From contig CAJYBL010000064.1 in NCBI GenBank assembly GCA_913064995.1, positions 1 through 7,803 on the forward strand: DNA of 7,803 bases. Direction: 5' to 3'. Each line of letters opens with the position of its first letter. Within the stretch, counting starts at the first letter, position 1. Positions 1-6,024 of the stretch are shown here, piece after piece. The translations under genes and the position numbers were made by a program. The stretch is from an uncultured Alphaproteobacteria bacterium (GTDB lineage: Bacteria; Pseudomonadota; Alphaproteobacteria; Puniceispirillales; Puniceispirillaceae). The notes beneath the pieces were generated by a model. That model did not search any database. It worked only from the letters and a program-made list of their open reading frames with translations, and was not told the DNA's origin.

Positions 1-262
1 CCGCACAACCACCGTCCCCAGCACCGTGACGGCGCCGACCGACGGCAGCGACCTCGTGCTCTGGGCCGGCTGGGCGAGCTCGTACAGCGACGGCGTGAGC
101 ATCTCGTCGACGTGCACGCTCACCGCTCCGCCCGATCCGACGGGGATGCCGTCTCCGGCGCCGACCTCGGCGCCGATCCCGACGCCCACCGCGGCGCCGA
201 CGGTGCTGCCGCTGCCCACGGGTGGGCAGGCGACCTTCCGCGTGCCGCCCGCCGACGGCGCG
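1..262. other. High-GC foreign segment, probably actinobacterial coding DNA
   Basis: Hand count of 1-240 gives 181 G or C, about 75%, against about 47% in 301-600. The plus frame through 26 is open throughout and gives a Pro/Thr/Ser-rich sequence with stretches such as VSISSTCTLTAPPDP and PTPTAAPTVLPLPTG. This resembles the linker or wall-anchoring region of a secreted actinobacterial protein. The minus frame sharing the same wobble positions is also open from 261 to the edge and gives a Gly/Val/Ala-rich sequence. GC3 therefore cannot decide the strand. The plus reading looks more protein-like because it has paired Trp residues and a proline-rich linker. No family is recognised in either. Confidence 0.6.
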
Positions 263-751
263 TTGATTGATGCCGGTTTTGAGGATTTAGGCTCTAGATT
301 GCGTCAGGGTGATTTACTGGTTGTTAATGACACCAAGGTGTTGCCGGCCCGGCTTTTTGGGCATAAAGCTGAAACTGGCGGGAAATTTGAATTAATGCTT
401 GAGCGCATTCTTTCCTCATCACGAGCGCTCGTTCAATTAAAAACGAGTAAGACCCCTCCGGCGGGGACTCGTCTTAAAACTGAAAATGGATCGGATCTGG
501 AAATTATTGGTCGGGAGAATACATTTTTTATTATTGAATGTTTGTCCGGCGAATCTTTTGTCGCCCTACTCGAGCGCGAAGGTGTCGTTCCGATCCCACC
601 CTATATAAAACGTGATGTCGTAGAGACGGATACAGACCGATATCAAACCGTTTACGCGTCGGATAGTGGGGCGGTTCTTGATCTTGTTATCTCGACCGAA
701 GCCATCACACCGCGGCTAACCATTGACGATCTTCGTAGCGCCGGACGTTAG
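26..751 (+). CDS. Chimeric open frame with an internal QueA fragment; probably not a natural protein
   Basis: A continuous 241-codon frame can be read from a GTG at 26 to TAG at 751, and it is also open to the left edge. Its three parts do not belong together. Codons to about 262 are Pro/Thr/Ser-rich with nearly all third positions G or C. Codons from about 263 to 676 match the middle of QueA. The last 25 codons match no part of QueA. No QueA-like N-terminal domain precedes the middle part and the QueA C-terminal half is absent. I infer that two assembly or amplification junctions happened to preserve frame. The separate parts are listed as their own entries. A natural fusion is possible but unlikely, because composition changes sharply at the same point as homology. 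Confidence 0.6.
   Translation: MTAPTDGSDLVLWAGWASSYSDGVSISSTCTLTAPPDPTGMPSPAPTSAPIPTPTAAPTVLPLPTGGQATFRVPPADGALIDAGFEDLGSRLRQGDLLVVNDTKVLPARLFGHKAETGGKFELMLERILSSSRALVQLKTSKTPPAGTRLKTENGSDLEIIGRENTFFIIECLSGESFVALLEREGVVPIPPYIKRDVVETDTDRYQTVYASDSGAVLDLVISTEAITPRLTIDDLRSAGR
260..676 (+). pseudogene. queA: Internal fragment of S-adenosylmethionine:tRNA ribosyltransferase-isomerase (QueA)
   Basis: QueA transfers and isomerises the ribosyl part of S-adenosylmethionine onto preQ1-modified tRNA, giving epoxyqueuosine in the cytoplasm. The fragment begins near GALIDAGFEDLGSRL and carries family signatures in order: GDLLVVNDTKVLPARLFG, the TGGKFELMLERIL strand, SKTPPAGTRL, the PIPPYIKR loop and DRYQTVYA..SGAV. 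By memory of E. coli QueA (356 residues) this spans about residues 37-176. The roughly 35 N-terminal residues and the whole C-terminal half, which should start AAPTAGLHF right after GAV, are missing. The TGGK.E...ER and SK.P patterns look more gamma- than alphaproteobacterial, so the fragment probably comes from a different organism than the genes to its right. Family identity is secure. The gene is truncated at both ends by apparent junctions, not by stop codons. Confidence 0.85.
677..751 (+). CDS. Possible 3' end of an unidentified gene upstream of patB
   Basis: After QueA similarity stops, the frame runs for 24 more codons, including STEAITPRLTIDDLRSAGR, and ends at TAG (749-751). The other two plus frames hit stops quickly and no convincing minus frame exists. 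This is therefore plausibly the real C-terminus of whatever gene preceded patB in the alphaproteobacterial genome, joined in frame by chance. I do not recognise the family. It is too short to assign and could simply be non-coding sequence. Confidence 0.3.
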   Translation, partial: LDLVISTEAITPRLTIDDLRSAGR

Positions 752-794
752 GCGGTTTTGTCATTTATTGATCCCGCTTGAACTCTGATTTCGC

Positions 795-824
795 TTGGCA
801 AATATCCAAAACTCACCCTATAGA
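795..824 (+). promoter_or_regulatory. Candidate sigma70 promoter for patB
   Basis: TTGGCA at 795-800 and TATAGA at 819-824 are separated by 18 bp, close to the sigma70 consensus. They lie in the 126-bp gap between the upstream TAG and the patB ATG. This would give a leader of roughly 45 nt. It is a pattern match only. A weaker TTGAAC at 778-783 lies just upstream with no good -10 partner. Confidence 0.4.
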
Positions 825-877
825 TAAAACTTGTTTGGCGCAGTCAAATAAACAGAATTGGCAGGGGAGCCAGCATA

Positions 878-2056
878 ATGTCTTTTGATTTTGACGAGAT
901 CATCGACCGCGTTGGGACGCATTCATCGAAATGGGACACGATGGAGTCGAAATATGGCGTGTCGCCCAAAACTGGCATTCCAATGTGGGTTGCCGATATG
1001 GACTTTCGCGCCCCGCCTGCGGTTCAATCGACCTTGGCTGCTGCCTTGGATCACGGGGTTCATGGTTATTTTGGTGATGACAGTGAATATCGCGCGGCCT
1101 TGATAGGCTGGATGAAGCGGCGTCATCGTTGGGATGTTGAAGCTGACTGGATCATCAATGCGCATGGTCTTGGCAATGCCATAAGCCTTTGCCTGAATGC
1201 CTATAGCGCGCCAGGTGATGGGGTGATCGTCTTTGCACCGGTTTATCATGCCTTTGCGCGTATTATCAAAGGCACTGATCGCCGCCTCGTTGAATCGCCA
1301 TTGATCCAGCGCGATGGGCGCTATCATATGGATCTGGACAGGCTTGCGGCCAGCCTGACCGGTGATGAAAAAATTGTTCTATTTTGCTCGCCGCATAATC
1401 CAGGCGGCAGGGTTTGGTCGTCTGACGAATTGCAACAGCTTGCTGATTTTTGCGAAACGCATGATCTGACGCTAATTAGTGATGAGGTGCATAATGACCT
1501 TGTTTACAAGGGCAATCAGCATCATGTCCTCGCCAATATGGTGCCATCAATTCGGCACCGGCTAGTCACGCTTGTGGCGACAACCAAGACCTTTAATCTT
1601 GCTGGGTGTATGATCGGCAGCATGGTTGTTGCCGATGATGCCTTGCGTTCGCGTTTGACGCGGGTGGCGTTTGGTGCTGCGGGAATGTCTTTTAACCGGA
1701 TTGGCATGTTGATGTGTACCGCAGCATGGGAACATGGCGATGAATGGCTTGATGCGCTGCTTGATTATCTGGCGGAAAATAGACGCATTTTTGATGAAGC
1801 GATGGCTTCGATTCCGGGGGTGCGATCAATGCCGATCGAGGCCACTTATCTTTGCTGGGTTGATTTTGCCGATACTGGCATGGATCGCGCTGAATTTACC
1901 CGCCGCGTTGAACAGCAGGCGCAAATTGCGGTTAATCATGGCAATAGTTTCGGCATTGGTGGTAACAGTTTTTTACGGTTTAATATTGCCTGCCGGCGTG
2001 ATCTTGTGATCGAGGTGGCAAAACGGCTTAAAAACGCCTTTTCAGATCTTCAATAG
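878..2056 (+). CDS. patB: MalY/PatB-family PLP-dependent C-S lyase (cystathionine beta-lyase type)
   Basis: This is a fold-type I PLP enzyme of the MalY/PatB group, which cleaves the C-S bond of cystathionine or other cysteine conjugates to thiol, pyruvate and ammonia in the cytoplasm. At 392 residues it is full length for the family. Visible landmarks are the family-typical PMWVADMDF near residues 35-43, Y123 in PVYHAF, SPHNPGGRVW at 171-180 with N174, SDEVH at 201-205 with PLP-pyridine-binding D202, the Schiff-base lysine K237 in TTKTFNLAG, and substrate-carboxylate arginine R367 in FLRFN. The ATG is supported by AGGGGAG at 863-869, 8 nt upstream. The EamA exporter gene follows after 61 bp on the same strand, suggesting co-transcription. 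The true substrate cannot be read from sequence, since the family also includes broad cysteine-conjugate lyases and the regulatory protein MalY. Confidence 0.9.
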   Translation: MSFDFDEIIDRVGTHSSKWDTMESKYGVSPKTGIPMWVADMDFRAPPAVQSTLAAALDHGVHGYFGDDSEYRAALIGWMKRRHRWDVEADWIINAHGLGNAISLCLNAYSAPGDGVIVFAPVYHAFARIIKGTDRRLVESPLIQRDGRYHMDLDRLAASLTGDEKIVLFCSPHNPGGRVWSSDELQQLADFCETHDLTLISDEVHNDLVYKGNQHHVLANMVPSIRHRLVTLVATTKTFNLAGCMIGSMVVADDALRSRLTRVAFGAAGMSFNRIGMLMCTAAWEHGDEWLDALLDYLAENRRIFDEAMASIPGVRSMPIEATYLCWVDFADTGMDRAEFTRRVEQQAQIAVNHGNSFGIGGNSFLRFNIACRRDLVIEVAKRLKNAFSDLQ

Positions 2057-2117
2057 ATTGGTCAGGGGGCATGCTCTTAATGCTTATTTTATGCAGGCCA
2101 TCCAAAAAAGGTAACTT

Positions 2118-3035
2118 ATGATCTGGTTTTTATCGCTATTTACGCGGGAATATGAACAACGACAGGCATTGTTGATTATTTTCCTCGCGTCGTCTTTTTG
2201 GGGCGTCTTATGGGTGCCGATGCGCCATATCGAAGCGATGGGGCTGTCCGGACTTTGGGTTGTGGTGCTGTTCCATTTCCTGCCCGCCTTGGCGATGCTG
2301 CCGCTGATTGTCAAAACCGCGCCATCTTCACGCCGCGATTGGCGGCGGGCGGCTGTTGCCGGTGCCTTGATGGGGGCAGGCTTTGTGCTTTATGCACTTG
2401 GGCTTATTGTGGCGTCGGTTACCAAAACTGTTATTTTGTTTTACATGACGCCAATCTGGTCAACGGTGATTGCCTATTTTGTGCTTCGTGAGCGCGCTGG
2501 GTGGGGGCGGTGGCTTGCTATCGCTGCGGCGCTTATTGGCTGCGCCCTTGTGACGGGGGTCAGCCGCGATGAATTGCGCTTTGATCCGGCTGATTTATTG
2601 GGGCTTTTATCAGGCCTGTTCTGGGCGTTGGGATCGGTTATGATCCGCCGCTATGACGGGTTGAATTTTGTCCATGTTAGTTTCCTGCAATATTTATTTG
2701 GCGGCATCATGGCGCTGCTTGCTGCACTCTATCTTGGCGACCCCATACCGCAGCACAATGCGTTGCTCCAGGCCATTCCACTAGCCTTTTTGGCTTCGGC
2801 GGTGGTGTTTTTACCGTCGGCTTTGCTGATTTTCCGCATCATGCAATATGTTTCGCCCGGCCTTGTTGGCATTTTGATGCTGTCTGAGGCTTTGGTGGCG
2901 GCCGTGTCGGCGGCTTTCTGGCTTGGTGAAACATTGTCTTCAACGCAATGGATCGGTGTTGGCGTCATTCTGACAACCGGTGTGTTCATCGGTTTTTATG
3001 AAGGCAAACCGGCAAAACCGGCCAAACTGGTTTAA
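2118..3035 (+). CDS. DMT-superfamily transporter with two EamA domains
   Basis: This inner-membrane permease of the drug/metabolite transporter superfamily has 305 residues, the normal size for a 10-TM EamA protein. The two tandem repeats lie at about residues 17-146 and 159-296. The first contains FLASSFWGVLWVPMR and the LFYMTPIWSTVIAYFVLRER helix pair. The second mirrors it with SGLFWALGSVMIRR and a helix ending SEALVAAVSAAFWLGE, the typical end-of-repeat Gly-Glu. The C-terminus is a short Lys/Pro-rich tail. The ATG is preceded by AAGG at 2108-2111, 6 nt away. The family mostly exports amino acids, nucleosides or other small metabolites, but the substrate is unknown. The position just after the PatB-like lyase makes a sulfur-containing amino acid or related metabolite conceivable, which is inference only. 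The gene converges on the leftward dehydrogenase gene with only 20 bp between stop codons. Confidence 0.88.
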   Translation: MIWFLSLFTREYEQRQALLIIFLASSFWGVLWVPMRHIEAMGLSGLWVVVLFHFLPALAMLPLIVKTAPSSRRDWRRAAVAGALMGAGFVLYALGLIVASVTKTVILFYMTPIWSTVIAYFVLRERAGWGRWLAIAAALIGCALVTGVSRDELRFDPADLLGLLSGLFWALGSVMIRRYDGLNFVHVSFLQYLFGGIMALLAALYLGDPIPQHNALLQAIPLAFLASAVVFLPSALLIFRIMQYVSPGLVGILMLSEALVAAVSAAFWLGETLSSTQWIGVGVILTTGVFIGFYEGKPAKPAKLV

Positions 3036-3040
3036 AGACG

Positions 3041-3069
3041 AAAAAGACGCGGTGCCTAGTCGCTTTTTT
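3041..3069. terminator. Possible bidirectional terminator between convergent genes
   Basis: An A-run and G at 3041-3046 face a run of six T at 3064-3069 across a short imperfect stem: GCGGT 3049-3053 with GTCGC 3059-3063, including two G-T pairs, one mismatch outside, then A-T pairs. It spans the gap between the EamA stop (3033-3035) and the dehydrogenase stop (3056-3058). Either strand would give a hairpin followed by U-rich RNA. The stem is weak, so this is tentative. Confidence 0.3.
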
Positions 3070-3952
3070 GGGCGTCCAATGCCTCGTGAATGGCGCTCAA
3101 GCGCGGCTCAAGACCTTCAGTATCAAGCAATGACAGGCCAAGATTGCCAAGTTGATCCTGCCATGCAATGGTGCCAGCAGTCATTCTGCCAGCGATATTC
3201 AGATCGGCAAGGGTGATCGCCACTTCGCGCATTTCGGCAGCGCGCCGAATGCCATGAGTTGTCATGCGCTCCATATTATAGGCAGCTTGGTCTTCCCAGC
3301 CATTTTTGGTTTGCGATGCGTCAAGCGAGGCCGCTACCTCATCAGCGACGCCGGCAATTGTGGCGGCGCTGAAACACTCAGCCGTCAATGCTTCGATCCC
3401 CTTGACTAGAACCGAACGTATCATCTTGATTGTCGAGGCGCGGCCAACCGGCCCGGGGACATGAACCGGCTTCATGTCCAAGGCCAGCATCAAAGCAATG
3501 GCTGCTTCGGCATGTTCACCCGCAACCAACATTGCGGTTTGGTGATATTTTGGGGTGATGGTGGCCATAACCGCCACATCGACATAACGCCCGCCAGCCT
3601 TGCTAATGATTTCTGCATTCTTTTGCTTGGTTGAGGGGGCGCAGCTATTCAGATCAAAGAAATAGGCTCCTTTCCCGATGCCTGCGGCGACGGCACTTGC
3701 GGCGGCATGTGCTTGATCAGCAGTGACCGTGCTGAAAATCATATAGGCTTCGCGAACCGTGCTTGTCACATCATCGCCAATGATAACCCCCGCATCTTGC
3801 ATCTGACGGGTTTTGTCGGCGGCGATGTCGTTGTCGCCAATCTGTTTGATGTCAAAGGCGCGAACGTCACCGCGTCCCCAGCCTTTGCATAGGCAAGATC
3901 CAGCTTCGCCAAATCCGATAACGGCAATTTTGGGAGTGTTTTGTTGGGTCAT
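3056..3952 (-). CDS. NAD(P)-dependent dehydrogenase of the 3-hydroxyisobutyrate/6-phosphogluconate type with DUF1932 C-terminus
   Basis: This is a cytoplasmic beta-hydroxyacid-dehydrogenase-like oxidoreductase. With the ATG at 3952 it has 298 residues, and the Rossmann fingerprint IAVIGFGEAG falls at residues 9-18, as expected. DLNSCAPSTK at 100-109 corresponds to the family's substrate-binding D.nS..P segment. K176 in GPVGRASTIKMIR lies where the catalytic lysine of the family sits. The remaining helical domain, with KGIEALTAECF, matches my memory of DUF1932 proteins annotated as phosphogluconate-dehydrogenase-like. The frame is open up to a TTG at 4021, but that would add 23 residues before the Rossmann strand and would start inside a palindrome (4019-4038). 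I therefore prefer 3952, although no strong ribosome binding site supports it. It lies downstream of terC, 105 bp away. The substrate is unknown. Confidence 0.82.
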   Translation of the reverse strand: MTQQNTPKIAVIGFGEAGSCLCKGWGRGDVRAFDIKQIGDNDIAADKTRQMQDAGVIIGDDVTSTVREAYMIFSTVTADQAHAAASAVAAGIGKGAYFFDLNSCAPSTKQKNAEIISKAGGRYVDVAVMATITPKYHQTAMLVAGEHAEAAIALMLALDMKPVHVPGPVGRASTIKMIRSVLVKGIEALTAECFSAATIAGVADEVAASLDASQTKNGWEDQAAYNMERMTTHGIRRAAEMREVAITLADLNIAGRMTAGTIAWQDQLGNLGLSLLDTEGLEPRLSAIHEALDAQKSD

Positions 3953-4018
3953 TGTAACGTTGCCATGATAAAGTGGTTCTGGTGGTAAGAGACTAACAAG
4001 ATTTTGTCTCATGCCAAT

Positions 4019-4038
4019 CAATTAGCATGCGTTAATTG
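4019..4038. promoter_or_regulatory. Inverted repeat upstream of the dehydrogenase gene, candidate operator
   Basis: CAATTA at 4019-4024 and TAATTG at 4033-4038 are perfect inverted arms around an 8-bp spacer that contains GCATGC. The element lies between the terC stop and the preferred dehydrogenase start, so a repressor or activator could bind here. It could also form a small hairpin in a terC-read-through transcript. It has no U-run suited to a terminator. The regulator is unknown. Confidence 0.35.
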
Positions 4039-4057
4039 AAAAATAGTTGCACGATTG

Positions 4058-4756
4058 CTAGCTGCCCACTTTTTTGCGCGTTGCCAGCAAAGTGCCAAGC
4101 CCAGCTACAAAGGTGGCACCGGCAATCGCGGCAATCCACGGCGACTGTAGGATCACCTCTGGCATGATGTTGGCATTGATCTCGTCATTGGCAATCAAGC
4201 TGCCGCCAAGCCAGCCAAGCAGGCCAGCCCCGAATGTGATGATGATTGGAAAACGTTCCATGATCCGCAAAATGATAGCGCTGCCGCCAATGATGATCGG
4301 CACGCTGAGCGCCAATCCAAAAATCACCAGAAACATGCTTCCTTTGGCTGCGGCTGCAATCGCTAGGGCATTGTCCAGGCTCATCACGAAATCGGCAACA
4401 ATGATCGTCTGGATCGCACCGATGAGGTTGCTTTTTTTGGCAATTTTGCCATCCAGATCATGATCGCCCTGATCGGTTAGCAGTTTCACGCCAATCCACA
4501 ACAGCAATAGCCCGCCAACAAGCCGTAAACCCGGGGTTGTCATAAGGGTGCTGGCGAAAAAAACCAGAATAACCCGCAAGATAATGGCACCAGCAGTGCC
4601 CCAGATGATACCAAGGCGTTTTTGTTCTTGTGGCAGGTTCCGGCAGGCGAGGGCGATGATAATAGCATTGTCGCCACCGAGAACAATGTCGATTGCAATA
4701 ATCTGAACGAGCGCAATCAGAAACGCGTCCGTGCTCATTCCCATCATAATATCCAT
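4058..4756 (-). CDS. TerC-family integral membrane protein, probable metal-ion (Mn2+) exporter
   Basis: This is an inner-membrane protein of the TerC/YkoY/YjbE family. It has 232 residues, the normal size for the short members, and about seven hydrophobic segments. The two inverted-repeat metal-site motifs are intact: GGDNA at residues 27-31 and MSLDNA at 125-130, each carrying the conserved Asp-Asn pair. Between them is a polar, acidic cytoplasmic loop near residues 95-108 (DQGDHDLDGK). Several bacterial relatives export Mn2+ or help metalate secreted proteins. The metal here is inferred from family knowledge. The first ATG is chosen because AGGGTG (plus-strand 4762-4767) sits 5 nt upstream, although Met codons also occur at 4, 5 and 7. 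It is divergent from the iron-uptake operon and shares its 221-bp control region. Confidence 0.85.
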   Translation of the reverse strand: MDIMMGMSTDAFLIALVQIIAIDIVLGGDNAIIIALACRNLPQEQKRLGIIWGTAGAIILRVILVFFASTLMTTPGLRLVGGLLLLWIGVKLLTDQGDHDLDGKIAKKSNLIGAIQTIIVADFVMSLDNALAIAAAAKGSMFLVIFGLALSVPIIIGGSAIILRIMERFPIIITFGAGLLGWLGGSLIANDEINANIMPEVILQSPWIAAIAGATFVAGLGTLLATRKKVGS

Positions 4757-4859
4757 GTATTCACCCTAATGTCTTGAGGGGTTGCATCTTCGCCACCAAA
4801 CAACCAATAGGTGATAGCCCAGCCGGCATAATTTGCAATCGAAAATTGTGAAATCAGTA

Positions 4860-4878
4860 TTTGAGAATGATTCGCAAA
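4860..4878. promoter_or_regulatory. Fur-box-like palindrome between terC and the iron-uptake operon
   Basis: TTTGAGAATGATTCGCAAA is a 19-bp near-perfect palindrome centred on G4869; only one symmetric pair of positions breaks the symmetry. Its core fits the 7-1-7 arrangement of Fur sites: TGAGAAT (4862-4868), G, ATTCGCA (4870-4876), against TGATAAT-N-ATTATCA. The centre is about 109 bp from the futA start and 113 bp from the terC start. Being upstream of a ferric-iron transporter supports a Fur-family regulator (Fur, or Mur in alphaproteobacteria). A TTGCAA at 4833-4838 could be a -35 for the rightward promoter, with the box over the -10 region, but no clear -10 is visible. Confidence 0.7.
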
Positions 4879-4891
4879 AAAGACTTTTCTG

Positions 4892-4931
4892 ATGGTTAAA
4901 TGAGATGTAACATCTACTAACGGTCAACCAT
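4892..4931. promoter_or_regulatory. Nested inverted repeats upstream of the iron-uptake operon
   Basis: AGATGTAACATCT at 4903-4915 is a perfect 13-bp palindrome (6-1-6). It is enclosed by ATGGTT at 4892-4897 and AACCAT at 4926-4931, also perfect inverted copies, though the two centres are offset by 2-3 bp. It lies between the Fur-box-like site and futA. It may be a second operator or a leader hairpin. The inner stem is too short and lacks the U-run of a terminator. No regulator is recognised. Confidence 0.35.
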
Positions 4932-4977
4932 GCTAGTTAAGTATACATGAAACGCTCTGGATTGGTAGGATACGAAA

Positions 4978-6024
4978 ATGACGCGCTTTGCCTTTCCTGA
5001 TTTTAAACTGACGCGCCGGTATGTAGCGGCTGCCACTTTTACAGCCATTGCGGCTTCAACATCAATTTGTTTTGCGGCTGAAAATATCAATATTTATTCG
5101 CACCGGCAGCAGGTTTTAATCCAGCCATTTCTTGACGCCTTTACTGCCAAAACCGGCATCGAAACCAATGTTGTCTATTCGTCGAAAGGATTGGCGCAGC
5201 GTTTGAAAGCCGAAGGGCCAGCCAGTCCTGCCGATGTGATTTTGACCGTTGATATTGCGCGGCTATCCGAATATGCCGATTTGGATTTGTTAGCATCGGT
5301 TGACTCGTCAATTTTGCGAGCCAATATACCGTCACGACTGCGATCGGAAGATAACCGTTGGTTTGGATTTTCAGAACGTGCGCGTATTCTGGTGACCTCA
5401 AAAACACGCGTTGCTGAAGGGGCTGTTGTTGATCTTGAAGATTTGGCCAAACCGGAATGGAAGGGTCGTGTTTGCAGCCGTGCTGGCAGCCATGATTATA
5501 ACCGCGCCTTGGTGGCATCAATGATTGCGGCGCATGGTGAGGCCGCAACTGAAACATGGGCGCGAGGCGTTGTAAATAATCTGGCGCGCAAACCGCAAGG
5601 CAATGATCGCAGTCAAGCCAAAGCCATTTTTCAGGGTCTTTGTGATGTTGCAATCATGAATAGTTATTATTACGGCAATATGAAATTTGGCGATAAAGCT
5701 GATCAAAAAGAATGGGCACAAGCCATTCGACTGGTCTTTACCAATCAGTCCAATCGTGGCAATCACATGAATATCTCGGGTGGTGGTGTTGCCAAACATG
5801 CCAAAAACAAGGCGGCGGCCATTGCCTTTCTTGAATTTTTGACCGAAGAAAAAGCCCAGCATCTTTATGGTGAAATCAATTTCGAATATCCGGTGAATCC
5901 CGCGGTTTCGGTGAATGGAGAGCTGGCAAGTTGGGGTCGTTTCAAGCCAGATAGTTTGCCGATTGAACGGCTTGCAGCGTTGGCACCCAAGGCGCAGATG
6001 ATTATTGATCGCGTCGGATGGTAG
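4978..6024 (+). CDS. futA: Periplasmic Fe3+-binding protein of an ABC transporter (FutA/FbpA type)
   Basis: This extracytoplasmic solute-binding protein captures ferric iron in the periplasm and delivers it to the membrane permease encoded next. It has 348 residues, normal for the family. A signal peptide is clear: basic n-region (LTRR), hydrophobic stretch, then CFA before AEN, with cleavage likely between residues 33 and 34. The mature protein begins with INIYSHRQ, the usual first strand, with Y40 in the position of an iron-contacting Tyr in FutA proteins. The Tyr triplet in NSYYYGNM at 230-232 is the hallmark iron-binding segment. Other family features are LTVDIARL, LAKPEWKGRVCSR and the C-terminal FEYPVNP. 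The ATG has AGGA at 4967-4970, 7 nt upstream. The stop overlaps the permease start, and the Fur-box-like site upstream suggests iron repression. Confidence 0.9.
   Translation: MTRFAFPDFKLTRRYVAAATFTAIAASTSICFAAENINIYSHRQQVLIQPFLDAFTAKTGIETNVVYSSKGLAQRLKAEGPASPADVILTVDIARLSEYADLDLLASVDSSILRANIPSRLRSEDNRWFGFSERARILVTSKTRVAEGAVVDLEDLAKPEWKGRVCSRAGSHDYNRALVASMIAAHGEAATETWARGVVNNLARKPQGNDRSQAKAIFQGLCDVAIMNSYYYGNMKFGDKADQKEWAQAIRLVFTNQSNRGNHMNISGGGVAKHAKNKAAAIAFLEFLTEEKAQHLYGEINFEYPVNPAVSVNGELASWGRFKPDSLPIERLAALAPKAQMIIDRVGW

Noticed and set aside
676..764. Short leftward frame starting MTKPPNVRRYEDRQWL
   Set aside because: It has only 19 codons, no ribosome binding site and no family resemblance. 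The plus-strand tail is the better reading.
923..1327. Leftward 134-codon frame inside patB
   Set aside because: It lies wholly within a well-supported gene on the other strand, has no recognisable motifs or ribosome binding site, and reads as an antisense shadow.
4757..4850. Manganese (yybP-ykoY) riboswitch in the terC leader
   Set aside because: TerC genes often carry this riboswitch, so I looked for its conserved loops on the minus strand. Only short CCCT/AGGG and GGTTG/CAACC pairings are present, and the diagnostic GGGGAGUAG-type loop is absent.
4860..4878. Irr-type ICE box
   Set aside because: The consensus I recall (TTTAGAA-N3-TTCTAAA-like) fits less well than the 7-1-7 Fur arrangement, which matches at spacing and most bases.
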